In this document: positions 6,489 to 14,110 of the stretch, piece by piece
Layout of the letters: every line of letters starts with the position of its first letter
Position numbering within the stretch: the first letter of the stretch is position 1
Source: CANLDA01 sp964021645
GTDB taxonomy: Bacteria; Pseudomonadota; Alphaproteobacteria; Rhodobacterales; Rhodobacteraceae
Assembly (NCBI GenBank): GCA_964021645.1
Contig: CAXIAD010000071.1
Location: forward strand, 1 to 14,165
Direction of reading: 5' to 3'
DNA: 14,165 bases
Notes under the pieces: generated by a model
Told to the model about the DNA's origin: nothing
What the model saw: only the letters and a program-made list of their open reading frames with translations
Databases searched by the model: none
Translations under genes and position numbers: made by a program

Positions 6489-6527
6489 ATGATTTTTAAC
6501 GAATGCCGTGGGAGGGACCGATCATGA
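6489..6527 (+). CDS. Putative 12-codon leader peptide overlapping the next start (ATGA)
   Basis: ATG at 6489 is preceded by GGAGGAGG (6480-6487) and opens a frame of 12 codons, MIFNECRGRDRS, ending at TGA 6525-6527. That stop overlaps the start codon of the following gene in ATGA (6524-6527), the usual geometry of translational coupling. The Shine-Dalgarno sequence of the following gene lies inside this small frame. It may simply be chance, as the GGAGGAGG is close to the ATG. No regulatory amino-acid run is visible. Confidence 0.35.
   Translation: MIFNECRGRDRS
6511..6516 (+). promoter_or_regulatory. Ribosome binding site fixing the hydroxy-acid dehydrogenase start
   Basis: GGAGGG lies seven bases before the ATG at 6524. 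It selects this start over the in-frame ATG at 6503, which has no comparable site and lies before the conserved region. Confidence 0.75.
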
Positions 6528-7654
6528 GCCTGCACAATCGATATCCTGCTGCGTCCGATCTGCGCCGAGCGGCCAAACGACGGTTGCCGCATTTTGTTTG
6601 GGAATTTCTGGACAGCGGCACAGGGGATGAAACTGGTAAATCCAGAAATCGTGCCGCGCTGGATAAGGTGCTTTTTCGTCCTGACATTTTGCGCGGAGAT
6701 GTGACGACGGATCTGCGCTGCTCTTTGCTGGGGCAACAGTTTGATCTGCCCTTTGGCATTGCCCCGGTTGGGATGTCTGGATTGATCTGGCCAGATGCCG
6801 AACGTCTGTTGGCAACGACGGCGGCGCGCGCAAACATTCCCTATACATTATCCACGGTTGCCAGCCAAACACCGGAAATGGTGCAGCCTGTATTGGGAGA
6901 CCACGGGTGGTTTCAACTATACCCGCCTAAAGACAAGGATATCCGGCGTGATATGCTGCGGCGTGCGCGTGATGCGGGGTTTGAAACGCTGGTTTTGACG
7001 GTTGATGTCGGGGTTGCCAGCAGGCGGGAACGACAGGTGCGATCGGGTTTAACGACGCCGCCGCGACTGACACCAAGATTGCTGTCCCATATTGCCCAAG
7101 CGCCTGCCTGGGCATGGGCCTATTTGGGGCATCCGATGCCGCGCATGCGTATGATTGATGACTATGCGGGAGCGGTGAGCGGTGCGGCCTCAAACGCCCA
7201 TGCGGGATACCAAATGCGCGCGGCACCCGATTGGGATTACCTGAGAGAGGTGCGCGGCGAGTGGCACGGGCCAATGGTGATCAAAGGTATCATGAGCCCA
7301 GAGCATATCCCCGCCCTAGAAGCGGAGGGTGTAAACGCTATCTGGGTCTCAAATCATGGGGGGCGTCAGTTTGATGCTGCACCTGCAAGCATAGATGTCT
7401 TGCCACAGATTCGCGCGGCAACCACCCTGCCCATTATCATCGACAGCGGGTTTGAAACGGGGTTGGATGTGTTGCGTGGGCTGGCGTTGGGGGCCGATTT
7501 CGTCATGTTCGGTAGGGGGTTTCACCACGCATTGGCGGCTTTGGGGCATCTTGGGGCTGATCATTTTGTGGATATCGTCAAAAAGGATATCGAGGCGAAT
7601 CTGGGCCAGATGGGTTTATCGAAACCGGCGGAAACGGCAAAAAATCTAGTCTAG
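6524..7654 (+). CDS. FMN-dependent alpha-hydroxy-acid dehydrogenase/oxidase (LldD-like)
   Basis: This 376-residue TIM-barrel flavoenzyme belongs to the L-lactate dehydrogenase/glycolate oxidase/mandelate dehydrogenase family, which oxidises 2-hydroxy acids to 2-oxo acids with FMN. Visible family elements are FGIAPVGMSGLIWPDAE (77-93), WFQLY (129-133), LTVDVGVASRRER (158-170), IKGIM (253-257), SNHGGRQFD (276-284) with catalytic His278 and Arg281, and DSGFETGLDVLRGLALGAD (307-325). Against spinach glycolate oxidase, which I aligned from memory, Tyr24 corresponds to Phe28 here, Trp108 to Val112, and the phosphate-binding Arg in DGGVRRG is Glu311. Core His, Arg, Lys254 and Tyr133 are kept. The substrate is therefore uncertain; L-lactate is only one option. 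The gene stands 176 bp before pyc on the same strand. If it makes pyruvate it would feed that enzyme, which is inference. Confidence 0.88.
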   Translation: MSLHNRYPAASDLRRAAKRRLPHFVWEFLDSGTGDETGKSRNRAALDKVLFRPDILRGDVTTDLRCSLLGQQFDLPFGIAPVGMSGLIWPDAERLLATTAARANIPYTLSTVASQTPEMVQPVLGDHGWFQLYPPKDKDIRRDMLRRARDAGFETLVLTVDVGVASRRERQVRSGLTTPPRLTPRLLSHIAQAPAWAWAYLGHPMPRMRMIDDYAGAVSGAASNAHAGYQMRAAPDWDYLREVRGEWHGPMVIKGIMSPEHIPALEAEGVNAIWVSNHGGRQFDAAPASIDVLPQIRAATTLPIIIDSGFETGLDVLRGLALGADFVMFGRGFHHALAALGHLGADHFVDIVKKDIEANLGQMGLSKPAETAKNLV

Positions 7655-7830
7655 TTGGCACGTTATGTCGCAACCGCAGAAAAAATTGCCGCCTGCGGGG
7701 GTATTTCCGTGAACAAATCCTTTCATAAATGTTACTGAAACCATAGCCGCAGGTGTTGATTTAGGTTTATTGCCTGAGTATGCCCATGGTGACTATGCCG
7801 GACAGACACTCAAGAAAGGGCCGCCTGCCG

Positions 7831-10800
7831 ATGACCGAGTTCAAGAAAATCCTGATTGCCAACCGTGGCGAAATCGCCATTCGCGTCATGCGCGCTGCCA
7901 ATGAAATGGGCAAACGCACCGTCGCAATTTTCGCCGAAGAAGACAAGCTGAGCCTGCACCGATTTAAAGCAGACGAAGCGTATCGCATTGGCGAGGGGAT
8001 GGGACCGGTTGCCGCCTATCTAAGCATCGAAGAGATCATTCGCGTTGCCAAAGAATGCGGTGCCGATGCGATCCATCCAGGTTACGGGCTGTTGTCGGAG
8101 AACCCCGACTTTGTGGATGCCTGCGTAGACAATGGTATCGCCTTTATCGGCCCCAAGGCGGCCACCATGCGCGCATTGGGTGACAAGGCCAGCGCCCGCA
8201 AAGTAGCCATGCAAGCCGGTGTTCCGGTCATTCCAGCGACTGAGGTTCTGGGGGATGACATGGACGCCATCAAGGCGGAAGCGGCGACAGTTGGCTATCC
8301 TTTGATGTTAAAGGCGAGCTGGGGCGGTGGTGGTCGTGGCATGCGCCCGATCAACAACGAAGGCGAGATTGAAGAAAAGGTTCTAGAGGGACGTCGCGAG
8401 GCCGAGGCGGCCTTTGGCAATAGCGAGGGTTATCTGGAAAAGATGATCATCTCAGCGCGCCACGTCGAGGTTCAGATTTTGGGCGACAAACATGGCGGCA
8501 TGTACCATCTGTTTGAGCGCGATTGTTCGGTTCAGCGGCGCAACCAAAAAGTGGTCGAGCGCGCCCCTGCCCCCTATCTGAGCGAAGAACAGCGCGCCGA
8601 GATTTGCGAATTGGGCTATAAGATTTGCAAACACGTCGGCTATGAATGCGCCGGTACGGTCGAATTCCTGATGGATATGGAAACCGGCAAGTTTTTCTTT
8701 ATCGAGGTGAATCCGCGCGTTCAGGTTGAGCATACCGTCACAGAAGAAGTCACCGGTATTGATATTGTGCAGGCACAGATCAAAATCGCCGAGGGCAAAA
8801 CCATTGCAGAGGCCACAGGAAAAGCGACGCAAGAAGACGTGCGTTTGAATGGTCACGCCCTGCAAACCCGCATCACAACCGAAGATCCGCAGAACAACTT
8901 TATCCCCGATTATGGCCGGATTACTGCGTTTCGCGAGGCCACTGGCATGGGCATCCGTCTGGATGGTGGTACGGCCTATTCGGGTGGTGTGATCACGCGA
9001 TATTATGACTCGTTATTGGTTAAGGTGACCGCACATGCGCAAACCCCTGAGGCGGCGATTGCGCGGATGGACCGTGCGTTGCGTGAATTCCGTATTCGCG
9101 GTGTTTCAACCAACATCGCTTTTGTGGAAAACCTGCTAAAGCATCCGACATTTTTGGATAACACCTATACAACCAAATTCATCGACACGACGCCGGGGCT
9201 GTTTCACTTTAAGAAACGTCGCGATCGGGGCACCAAGGTTCTGACCTATATTGCGGATATTTCTGTAAACGGTCATCCTGAAACCACGGACCGGCCTGAA
9301 CCTGTCGCCAATCTAAAGACGCCCACGGCACCTGCACGGCGCGGTGAGCCGGCATATGGCACGCGCAATCTATTGGAAGACAAGGGTGCGCAGGCGGTTG
9401 CGGACTGGATGAAAGAGCAAAAGCAGCTCTTGTTGACTGACACCACCATGCGCGACGGGCATCAATCATTGCTGGCCACGCGGATGCGGTCGATTGATAT
9501 GGTCACTGTTGCGCCGACCTATGCCAGCAATCTGTCACAGTTGTTTTCTGTGGAATGCTGGGGGGGGGCGACGTTTGATGTGGCCTATCGCTTCTTGCAG
9601 GAATGCCCATGGCGGCGCCTGCACGATCTGCGCGAGCGCATGCCAAATGTGATGACGCAAATGTTGCTGCGGGCCAGCAATGGCGTTGGATACACCAACT
9701 ATCCCGACAATGTGGTTCAGGCCTTTGTTAAACAGGCAGCTACTACGGGCGTTGACGTGTTTCGGGTGTTTGACTCGCTTAACTGGGTGGAAAACATGCG
9801 CGTTGCCATGGATGCTGTGGTTGATAGCGGAAAGGTCTGCGAAGGCACGATTTGCTACACAGGCGATCTGTTAGACCCTGAGCGCAGCAAATACGACCTG
9901 AACTACTATATCGGTATGGCCAAAGAGCTGGAGGCCGCGGGCGCGCACGTGCTGGGCCTAAAGGATATGGCAGGATTGCTAAAGCCTGCCTCGGCGCGGG
10001 TTCTGGTGAAGGCGTTGAAGGAAGAGGTTGGTTTACCGATCCATTTCCACACCCATGACACCAGCGGCATTGCAGGGGCGACAATCCTTGCGGCGGCGGA
10101 TGCGGGTGTAGATGCCGTTGATGTGGCGATGGATGCGTTTTCTGGCGGGACAAGCCAGCCGTGTCTTGGCTCTATCGTTGAGGCGCTGCGCAACACTGAC
10201 CGTGACACCGGGCTAGACATGAACGCCGTGCGTGAGGTCAGCGATTATTGGGAAGCGGTACGGGCGCAATATACTGCGTTTGAAAGCGGTCTCGCGGCAC
10301 CAGCGTCCGAGGTATATCTGCATGAAATGCCCGGTGGGCAATTCACCAACCTAAAGGCGCAGGCGCGCTCTTTGGGCTTGGAAGAAAAATGGCCAGACGT
10401 GGCGCGCACCTATGCGGATGTGAACCAAATGTTTGGCGATATCGTCAAAGTCACGCCAAGCTCCAAGGTTGTGGGCGATATGGCGTTGATGATGGTCAGC
10501 CAAGGTTTGAGCCGTGATGACGTGGAAAGTGTGGAAACAGATGTCGCGTTTCCTGACTCTGTTGTCGACATGATGCGCGGCAATCTGGGGCAGCCTCCTG
10601 GCGGCTTCCCTGACGGGATTGTCAGCAAGGTATTGAAGGGCGAAGCGCCAAATACCGACCGCCCCGGTGCGCATCTTGCGCCTATTGATCTGGAAGCCGT
10701 TCGTGCCGAACTAAGTGCCGAGCTGGAAGGCTATGACGTCGATGACGAGGACCTGAACGGGTATCTGATGTATCCCAAGGTGTTCCTTGATTACATGGGT

Positions 10801-11271
10801 CGGCATCGTCTGTACGGGCCTGTACGGGCCTTGCCAACGCGCGCGTTTTTCTATGGCATGGAGCCGGGCGAAGAGATCACAGCAGAGATTGATCCCGGTA
10901 AAATTCTAGAAATCCGCCTGCAAGCCGTCGGAGAAACCGATGAAAACGGCGAGGTGAAGGTGTTCTTTGAACTGAACGGTCAGCCGCGGGTTATCCGCGT
11001 CCCCAACCGTCTGGTAAAAGCGACAACTGCACAGCGCCCCAAGGCCGAGGCAGGGAATGCAAACCACATTGCGGCGCCAATGCCGGGCGTTGTTGCTTCT
11101 GTGGCGGTGACGGCGGGGCAAATGGTTCACGAAGGGGATCTGCTCTTGACCATCGAAGCCATGAAAATGGAAACGGGTATCCATGCGGAGCGCGATGCGG
11201 TGGTAAAAGCTGTGCATGTGCATGCAAGCGGGCAAATTGATGCCAAAGATCTATTGGTTGAGTTCGAATAG
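7831..11271 (+). CDS. pyc: Pyruvate carboxylase, single-chain biotin enzyme
   Basis: This 1146-residue protein carboxylates pyruvate to oxaloacetate using ATP and bicarbonate, replenishing the TCA cycle. Order of domains: biotin carboxylase at the N-terminus (KKILIANRGEIAIRV at 5-19; Lys161 and GGGGRGM 165-171 of the ATP-grasp; EVNPRVQVEHTVTEE), then the carboxyltransferase barrel beginning DTTMRDGHQS (537-546) with ECWGGATFDV, the Lys711 expected to be carbamylated in GLKDMAG, and the metal-binding HTH (740-742), then the tetramerisation/allosteric region, and a biotinyl domain with EAMKMETG where Lys1112 carries biotin, 34 residues from the end. Length is typical and no frameshift is seen. 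The ATG at 7831 begins the conserved protein, with AAAGGG 10 nt upstream; in-frame ATGs at 7780, 7786 and 7795 lack a site. The biotin and barrel regions are intact, so the enzyme should be active. Confidence 0.97.
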   Translation: MTEFKKILIANRGEIAIRVMRAANEMGKRTVAIFAEEDKLSLHRFKADEAYRIGEGMGPVAAYLSIEEIIRVAKECGADAIHPGYGLLSENPDFVDACVDNGIAFIGPKAATMRALGDKASARKVAMQAGVPVIPATEVLGDDMDAIKAEAATVGYPLMLKASWGGGGRGMRPINNEGEIEEKVLEGRREAEAAFGNSEGYLEKMIISARHVEVQILGDKHGGMYHLFERDCSVQRRNQKVVERAPAPYLSEEQRAEICELGYKICKHVGYECAGTVEFLMDMETGKFFFIEVNPRVQVEHTVTEEVTGIDIVQAQIKIAEGKTIAEATGKATQEDVRLNGHALQTRITTEDPQNNFIPDYGRITAFREATGMGIRLDGGTAYSGGVITRYYDSLLVKVTAHAQTPEAAIARMDRALREFRIRGVSTNIAFVENLLKHPTFLDNTYTTKFIDTTPGLFHFKKRRDRGTKVLTYIADISVNGHPETTDRPEPVANLKTPTAPARRGEPAYGTRNLLEDKGAQAVADWMKEQKQLLLTDTTMRDGHQSLLATRMRSIDMVTVAPTYASNLSQLFSVECWGGATFDVAYRFLQECPWRRLHDLRERMPNVMTQMLLRASNGVGYTNYPDNVVQAFVKQAATTGVDVFRVFDSLNWVENMRVAMDAVVDSGKVCEGTICYTGDLLDPERSKYDLNYYIGMAKELEAAGAHVLGLKDMAGLLKPASARVLVKALKEEVGLPIHFHTHDTSGIAGATILAAADAGVDAVDVAMDAFSGGTSQPCLGSIVEALRNTDRDTGLDMNAVREVSDYWEAVRAQYTAFESGLAAPASEVYLHEMPGGQFTNLKAQARSLGLEEKWPDVARTYADVNQMFGDIVKVTPSSKVVGDMALMMVSQGLSRDDVESVETDVAFPDSVVDMMRGNLGQPPGGFPDGIVSKVLKGEAPNTDRPGAHLAPIDLEAVRAELSAELEGYDVDDEDLNGYLMYPKVFLDYMGRHRLYGPVRALPTRAFFYGMEPGEEITAEIDPGKILEIRLQAVGETDENGEVKVFFELNGQPRVIRVPNRLVKATTAQRPKAEAGNANHIAAPMPGVVASVAVTAGQMVHEGDLLLTIEAMKMETGIHAERDAVVKAVHVHASGQIDAKDLLVEFE

Positions 11272-11296
11272 ATCTGCAATATTGCAAAATTATCTG

Positions 11297-11335
11297 GAAA
11301 CGGGCGGGGTCATATGGCTGCGCCCGTTTCTATTT
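11297..11335 (+). terminator. Intrinsic terminator of pyc
   Basis: A 10-bp stem GAAACGGGCG (11297-11306) with CGCCCGTTTC (11321-11330) has a 14-nt loop and is followed by TATTT. It begins 25 nt after the pyc stop. The rest of the gap to 11483 shows no gene I can support. Confidence 0.7.
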
Positions 11336-11496
11336 GCGGTCATGGCGGAAAATTCCGTGGCGTAAGTCGGGCTGTGCAATGCGGCGCGAATATGCCAATC
11401 ATTGCGTTCAGAGATCACCAGTACCCCCATCCGGCTCGCGGGTATTTCATCGCCTATCTCGGGCAGTCATACAATAAATTACCAAAGGAATTCAAA

Positions 11497-11883
11497 ATGT
11501 TGCCCATCACTGCCTTCGCTGCTGCGATCCTTGCTCTGTTGTTTGTAAAGCTGTCAATTGATGTCATCCGCCAGCGCCGCCGGGCCAAAGCGTCGGTAGG
11601 GGATCACGGTGATGCGCATCTGATCAAGGCGATCCGCACGCAAGCTAATTGCGCGGAATATGTACCGATGGGAATCATCCTGTTGGGATTGGCAGAGATG
11701 CAACACGTGCCTGCGTGGTTGGTGTTTTGTTCCGCTGCGGCATTGGTGCTTGGACGGGTTTTTCATGCCGTTGGATTTGGGCGCACACCGCAAATCATCC
11801 CTTTGCGCCGTATTGGTATGCTGCTGACATTTGGTCAGATCAGTGGAACGGCATTGGTTTTATTGGTCGCTACCTTTGTTTGA
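11497..11883 (+). CDS. MAPEG family membrane protein
   Basis: This 128-residue integral membrane protein has four predicted helices (about 4-22, 56-68, 72-90, 106-127), the size and topology of MAPEG proteins (membrane-associated eicosanoid and glutathione metabolism family). The family motif follows the first helix and loop: IRTQANCAEYVPMGIILLGLAE, with Arg47, Asn51 and Glu54 in the usual positions for glutathione binding. Bacterial members may be glutathione transferases, but their substrates are mostly unknown, so no reaction is assigned. The ATG at 11497 is preceded by AAAGGA (11484-11489) at good spacing; the frame is open further upstream to 11314 but that part is not MAPEG-like and crosses the pyc terminator region. 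It converges on the glycosyltransferase pair. Confidence 0.88.
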   Translation: MLPITAFAAAILALLFVKLSIDVIRQRRRAKASVGDHGDAHLIKAIRTQANCAEYVPMGIILLGLAEMQHVPAWLVFCSAAALVLGRVFHAVGFGRTPQIIPLRRIGMLLTFGQISGTALVLLVATFV

Positions 11884-11890
11884 ATAAACT

Positions 11891-11933
11891 GTGTTTTGCC
11901 ACTGTTAGGGCCATTGAGGCGGTGGCAAAACAC
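11891..11933. terminator. Bidirectional hairpin between MAPEG gene and glycosyltransferase operon
   Basis: A perfect 12-bp stem GTGTTTTGCCAC (11891-11902) with its complement (11922-11933) encloses a 19-nt loop. It fills the 51-bp gap between the two convergent stop codons, starting 7 nt after one and ending 1 nt before the other. T tracts are weak on both sides, so it may work as a 3'-end stabiliser as much as a terminator. Confidence 0.6.
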
Positions 11934-11934
11934 G

Positions 11935-12768
11935 TTAACTCCAGATGCCATAGGTCTCGCGTAGATAGGTTGCTGCCGCCCGATTTGCCTGTCCTCGATC
12001 TGCACCGTCGATAACCGCATTGTGCAGAGCGTTTTCAATGAACAAGGGGTGCGGTTCAGGCTCACGCATCCGCCCTATTGCCCAGACCGGATGATGGTTG
12101 GCTGTCGCCATGCCAGAGAGCCAAATATCATCAACGGCCCAAAGCACCTCTGGAATATCAAAGGCGCGTTCGTCAAAAAAGTCAGGGCGCACCATGACGC
12201 CGCCAAACCCCTCAAAACAGTCAATATAGCCTGATCGTAGATTGATGCGTCGCCCTAGTAAGGTTGGCGTTCTCCCGAACCAGCGTTGTTGAATATTGCG
12301 CACATATTGGCGCAGGTGGTTTTCAACATCCGTAATACGCCAGGACCGCAGCGCGCGCGGCTGTGCATCACGCATACCGTCGCTGTCGATCAGGCGGCTG
12401 ATTTGAAACCCACATATCGCTAAACATGCCTCGGGCGCATGGCGGCGCTCCTTTAGAAACGCGGCGGCCCAGTGGCGCGGATACAGCATATCGTCATCGC
12501 AAAACAGAATTTCAGTGTCGGTACCCGCAAAATCACGACAGGCGTGCAGCACCTTGGTTGCGGGGCCGAAATCCTCATCTACCACGCGAATTTCCACGCC
12601 TTTGGGCACCTGCGGTAGATGGCCGTCATAGTCAGGGAAACGGCGGTAGGTGCGCGGTATGTACAGGATAATGTGGTCCGGGCGCGAAGACTGGTTCAAC
12701 AAGAGATTCAATGTGCGATCTAGTTTGCCGAAACGCGATGGAATGGTGGAAAGTGAAATTAGATGCAT
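11935..12768 (-). CDS. Glycosyltransferase, GT-A fold, downstream paralogue of a tandem pair
   Basis: This 277-residue cytoplasmic-type protein (no signal peptide or membrane helix) resembles GT2-like transferases. It starts with a beta strand, LISLSTIPSRF, then YRRFPDYDGHLPQVP, FGPATKV (67-73), the metal/nucleotide-sugar binding acidic cluster CDDDM (90-94), RSGYIDCFEGFGGVM (178-192) and VDDIW (212-216), a second acidic motif likely to hold the catalytic base. The C-terminus reads ALHNAVIDGADRGQANR. It is clearly homologous along its whole length to the gene just upstream. The start at 12768 is three bases after that gene's stop, so the two are surely co-transcribed and probably translationally coupled. 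Donor and acceptor cannot be read from sequence; a surface polysaccharide or glycan role is only a guess. Confidence 0.82.
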   Translation of the reverse strand: MHLISLSTIPSRFGKLDRTLNLLLNQSSRPDHIILYIPRTYRRFPDYDGHLPQVPKGVEIRVVDEDFGPATKVLHACRDFAGTDTEILFCDDDMLYPRHWAAAFLKERRHAPEACLAICGFQISRLIDSDGMRDAQPRALRSWRITDVENHLRQYVRNIQQRWFGRTPTLLGRRINLRSGYIDCFEGFGGVMVRPDFFDERAFDIPEVLWAVDDIWLSGMATANHHPVWAIGRMREPEPHPLFIENALHNAVIDGADRGQANRAAATYLRETYGIWS

Positions 12769-12771
12769 GGT

Positions 12772-13620
12772 TTAACACCCAATCCCATAGGTTTTCTGAA
12801 AGTAGCGCGCAGTTTCGCGGTTTGAATTTCCGCGGTCCTGCCCCTGTATCACCGTGTGATGCAATGCTGATTGCGTCTCAAAATGATGGGCCATGGGGCG
12901 TGGTTCGTGGGTGCCGCCCAAAACCCAAATAGAATGCCCAGAGCGCACAAGCTGACCTGAAATCCAGATGTCATCAACAGGCCACGCGAATTTCGGAATA
13001 TCAAAGCATTCTGGCGGCAAAAAGTCAGGGGAGAGCATCACCGCGCCGTATCCCTCAAAAAAGTCACCATAGCCGGAGCGGATGATTGTGCGCCTTGGCG
13101 GTTCTATGAGGGCGGGACCACCCAAACGTGCAATCAGCTGACGCCACAACATATGGGTCTGAAAGGGCACATCAGCGCTGCGCCACAGACGCACGCGGTG
13201 AGGGCGTAGCGGCGTTGGCGTTGCATCCTCAAGAACACTGGTGATCATTTGGCCCATCAATGTCACAGCCGACGTCGGATGCGCAGAGCGTGCCTTTAGA
13301 AAGCGTGCGGCCATCCAGCTAGGATAGAACATGTCATCATCACAAAACAGCAGTTCAACCCCCTGCCCTGCGAATTCCTGAACGGCGGGCAGTACTTTGG
13401 TTGCGGGACCAAAATCCCGATCAATGACGCGAATTTCGACACCATCAGGCACATCGGGCAAATGGCCATCATACTCGGGGAAACGGCGGTAATGACGCGG
13501 GAGATACAGAATCACCCGTTGCGCGGGAAGCGATTGCTGCAACAGACTGTCCAGAGTGCCCGCAATTCTATCGAACCGTGGTGGAATCGTGGTGAGCGAA
13601 ATCACATAGTCTTGTTGCAT
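12772..13620 (-). CDS. Glycosyltransferase, GT-A fold, upstream paralogue of a tandem pair
   Basis: This 282-residue protein is the first gene of the pair. Equivalent elements are YVISLTTIPPRF at the N-terminus, YRRFPEYDGHLPDVPDGVEIRV, FGPATKV (70-76), CDDDMFYP (93-100), RSGYGDFFEGYGAVM (181-195), VDDIW (215-219) and the C-terminal ALHHTVIQGQDRGNSNR...YGIGC. Both copies keep all acidic motifs, so both should be active; the most different stretch is the middle (about 120-175), which may set acceptor choice. GGACAAGG precedes the ATG at 13620. The pair appears to be a self-contained two-gene operon, with no polysaccharide export or other sugar genes in view. Confidence 0.82.
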   Translation of the reverse strand: MQQDYVISLTTIPPRFDRIAGTLDSLLQQSLPAQRVILYLPRHYRRFPEYDGHLPDVPDGVEIRVIDRDFGPATKVLPAVQEFAGQGVELLFCDDDMFYPSWMAARFLKARSAHPTSAVTLMGQMITSVLEDATPTPLRPHRVRLWRSADVPFQTHMLWRQLIARLGGPALIEPPRRTIIRSGYGDFFEGYGAVMLSPDFLPPECFDIPKFAWPVDDIWISGQLVRSGHSIWVLGGTHEPRPMAHHFETQSALHHTVIQGQDRGNSNRETARYFQKTYGIGC

Positions 13621-13779
13621 GACCTTGTCCGCCCCGTTTCACATTGCTCCATTCAAGCCAGCAACAAGACCCGTGATCTGCTGCGACATCGAAGTTGGCC
13701 CAACCTAAAGCGTTTCGGAACTTAGCTAAAGTGGGGATTTTGTGAAATTCCGCGCCTCAAAGCATGCGTGCGGGGCGGT

Positions 13780-13908
13780 CTATTTGTACATACGTTCAGA
13801 TTCTGTGATTGCTGGATGATTCTGCGCTTGCGCCTGGCCCTGCACCACCACACCCAGAATGATTGCACAGGCGAGGGTTAATAGTTTCCAGTTGTATGTG
13901 ATGGTCAT
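13780..13908 (-). CDS. Small predicted secreted peptide, 42 residues
   Basis: The peptide reads MTITYNWK, then a hydrophobic stretch (LLTLACAIILGVVV, 9-22), then QGQAQAQNHPAITES and ends MYK. This looks like an n-region with one Lys, an h-region and an AQA-type cleavage site near residues 25-28, leaving a mature tail of about 14 residues. Alternatively it stays as a single-pass membrane peptide. The Cys13 is not in a good lipobox. The ATG at 13908 is supported by GGAAGGTGG (13913-13921); the frame is open upstream to 13965 but without a comparable site. I recognise no family. It lies between the glycosyltransferase operon and a tRNA gene, with gaps of about 160 and 200 bp. Confidence 0.5.
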   Translation of the reverse strand: MTITYNWKLLTLACAIILGVVVQGQAQAQNHPAITESERMYK

Positions 13909-14061
13909 TTCGCCACCTTCCCATTTCTTGTCATGAATGCCCGGTACAATCGCTGCACAAGGCATTTATCTTTCGTTTTCAATGATCTCTGGGGAATAAT
14001 ACGTTGGGTGGCCAAATTTCCGTCGCGATATGATGCTTTTTTTCGACTAGGGTGCATTTTC

Positions 14062-14090
14062 CTCTTGCGGGTTTCACAAAGAATTACTAT
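14062..14090 (+). promoter_or_regulatory. Candidate promoter of the tRNA-Gly gene
   Basis: CTCTTG (14062-14067) and TACTAT (14085-14090) are 17 nt apart and would start transcription about 14 nt before the tRNA 5' end. The -35 match is partial. The stretch 13909-14061 shows nothing else I can name. Confidence 0.4.
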
Positions 14091-14110
14091 TTCACGCCTC
14101 ACCCAAGGAA

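Noticed and set aside
7780..7830. 17-residue N-terminal extension of pyruvate carboxylase (MPMVTMPD...)
   Set aside because: None of the upstream ATGs has a ribosome site, and the family begins at MTEFKKILIANRGEIA encoded from 7831.
8452..8865. 137-codon minus-strand open frame inside pyc
   Set aside because: Shadow of the biotin carboxylase domain; the plus-strand protein is unbroken and conserved throughout.
10813..10832. Direct repeat TGTACGGGCC twice in tandem inside pyc
   Set aside because: The encoded LYGPVRAL segment fits the normal protein length, so it is codon coincidence and not a recent duplication.
11314..11496. Upstream extension of the MAPEG frame
   Set aside because: It is not MAPEG-like, starts in the loop of the pyc terminator, and the ATG at 11497 has a good AAAGGA.
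13781..13793. TATTTGTACATA at the end of the small peptide gene, resembling the array palindrome
   Set aside because: Only the TTTGTACA core is shared, the arms do not pair, there is no second site 30 bp away, and it lies in coding sequence.
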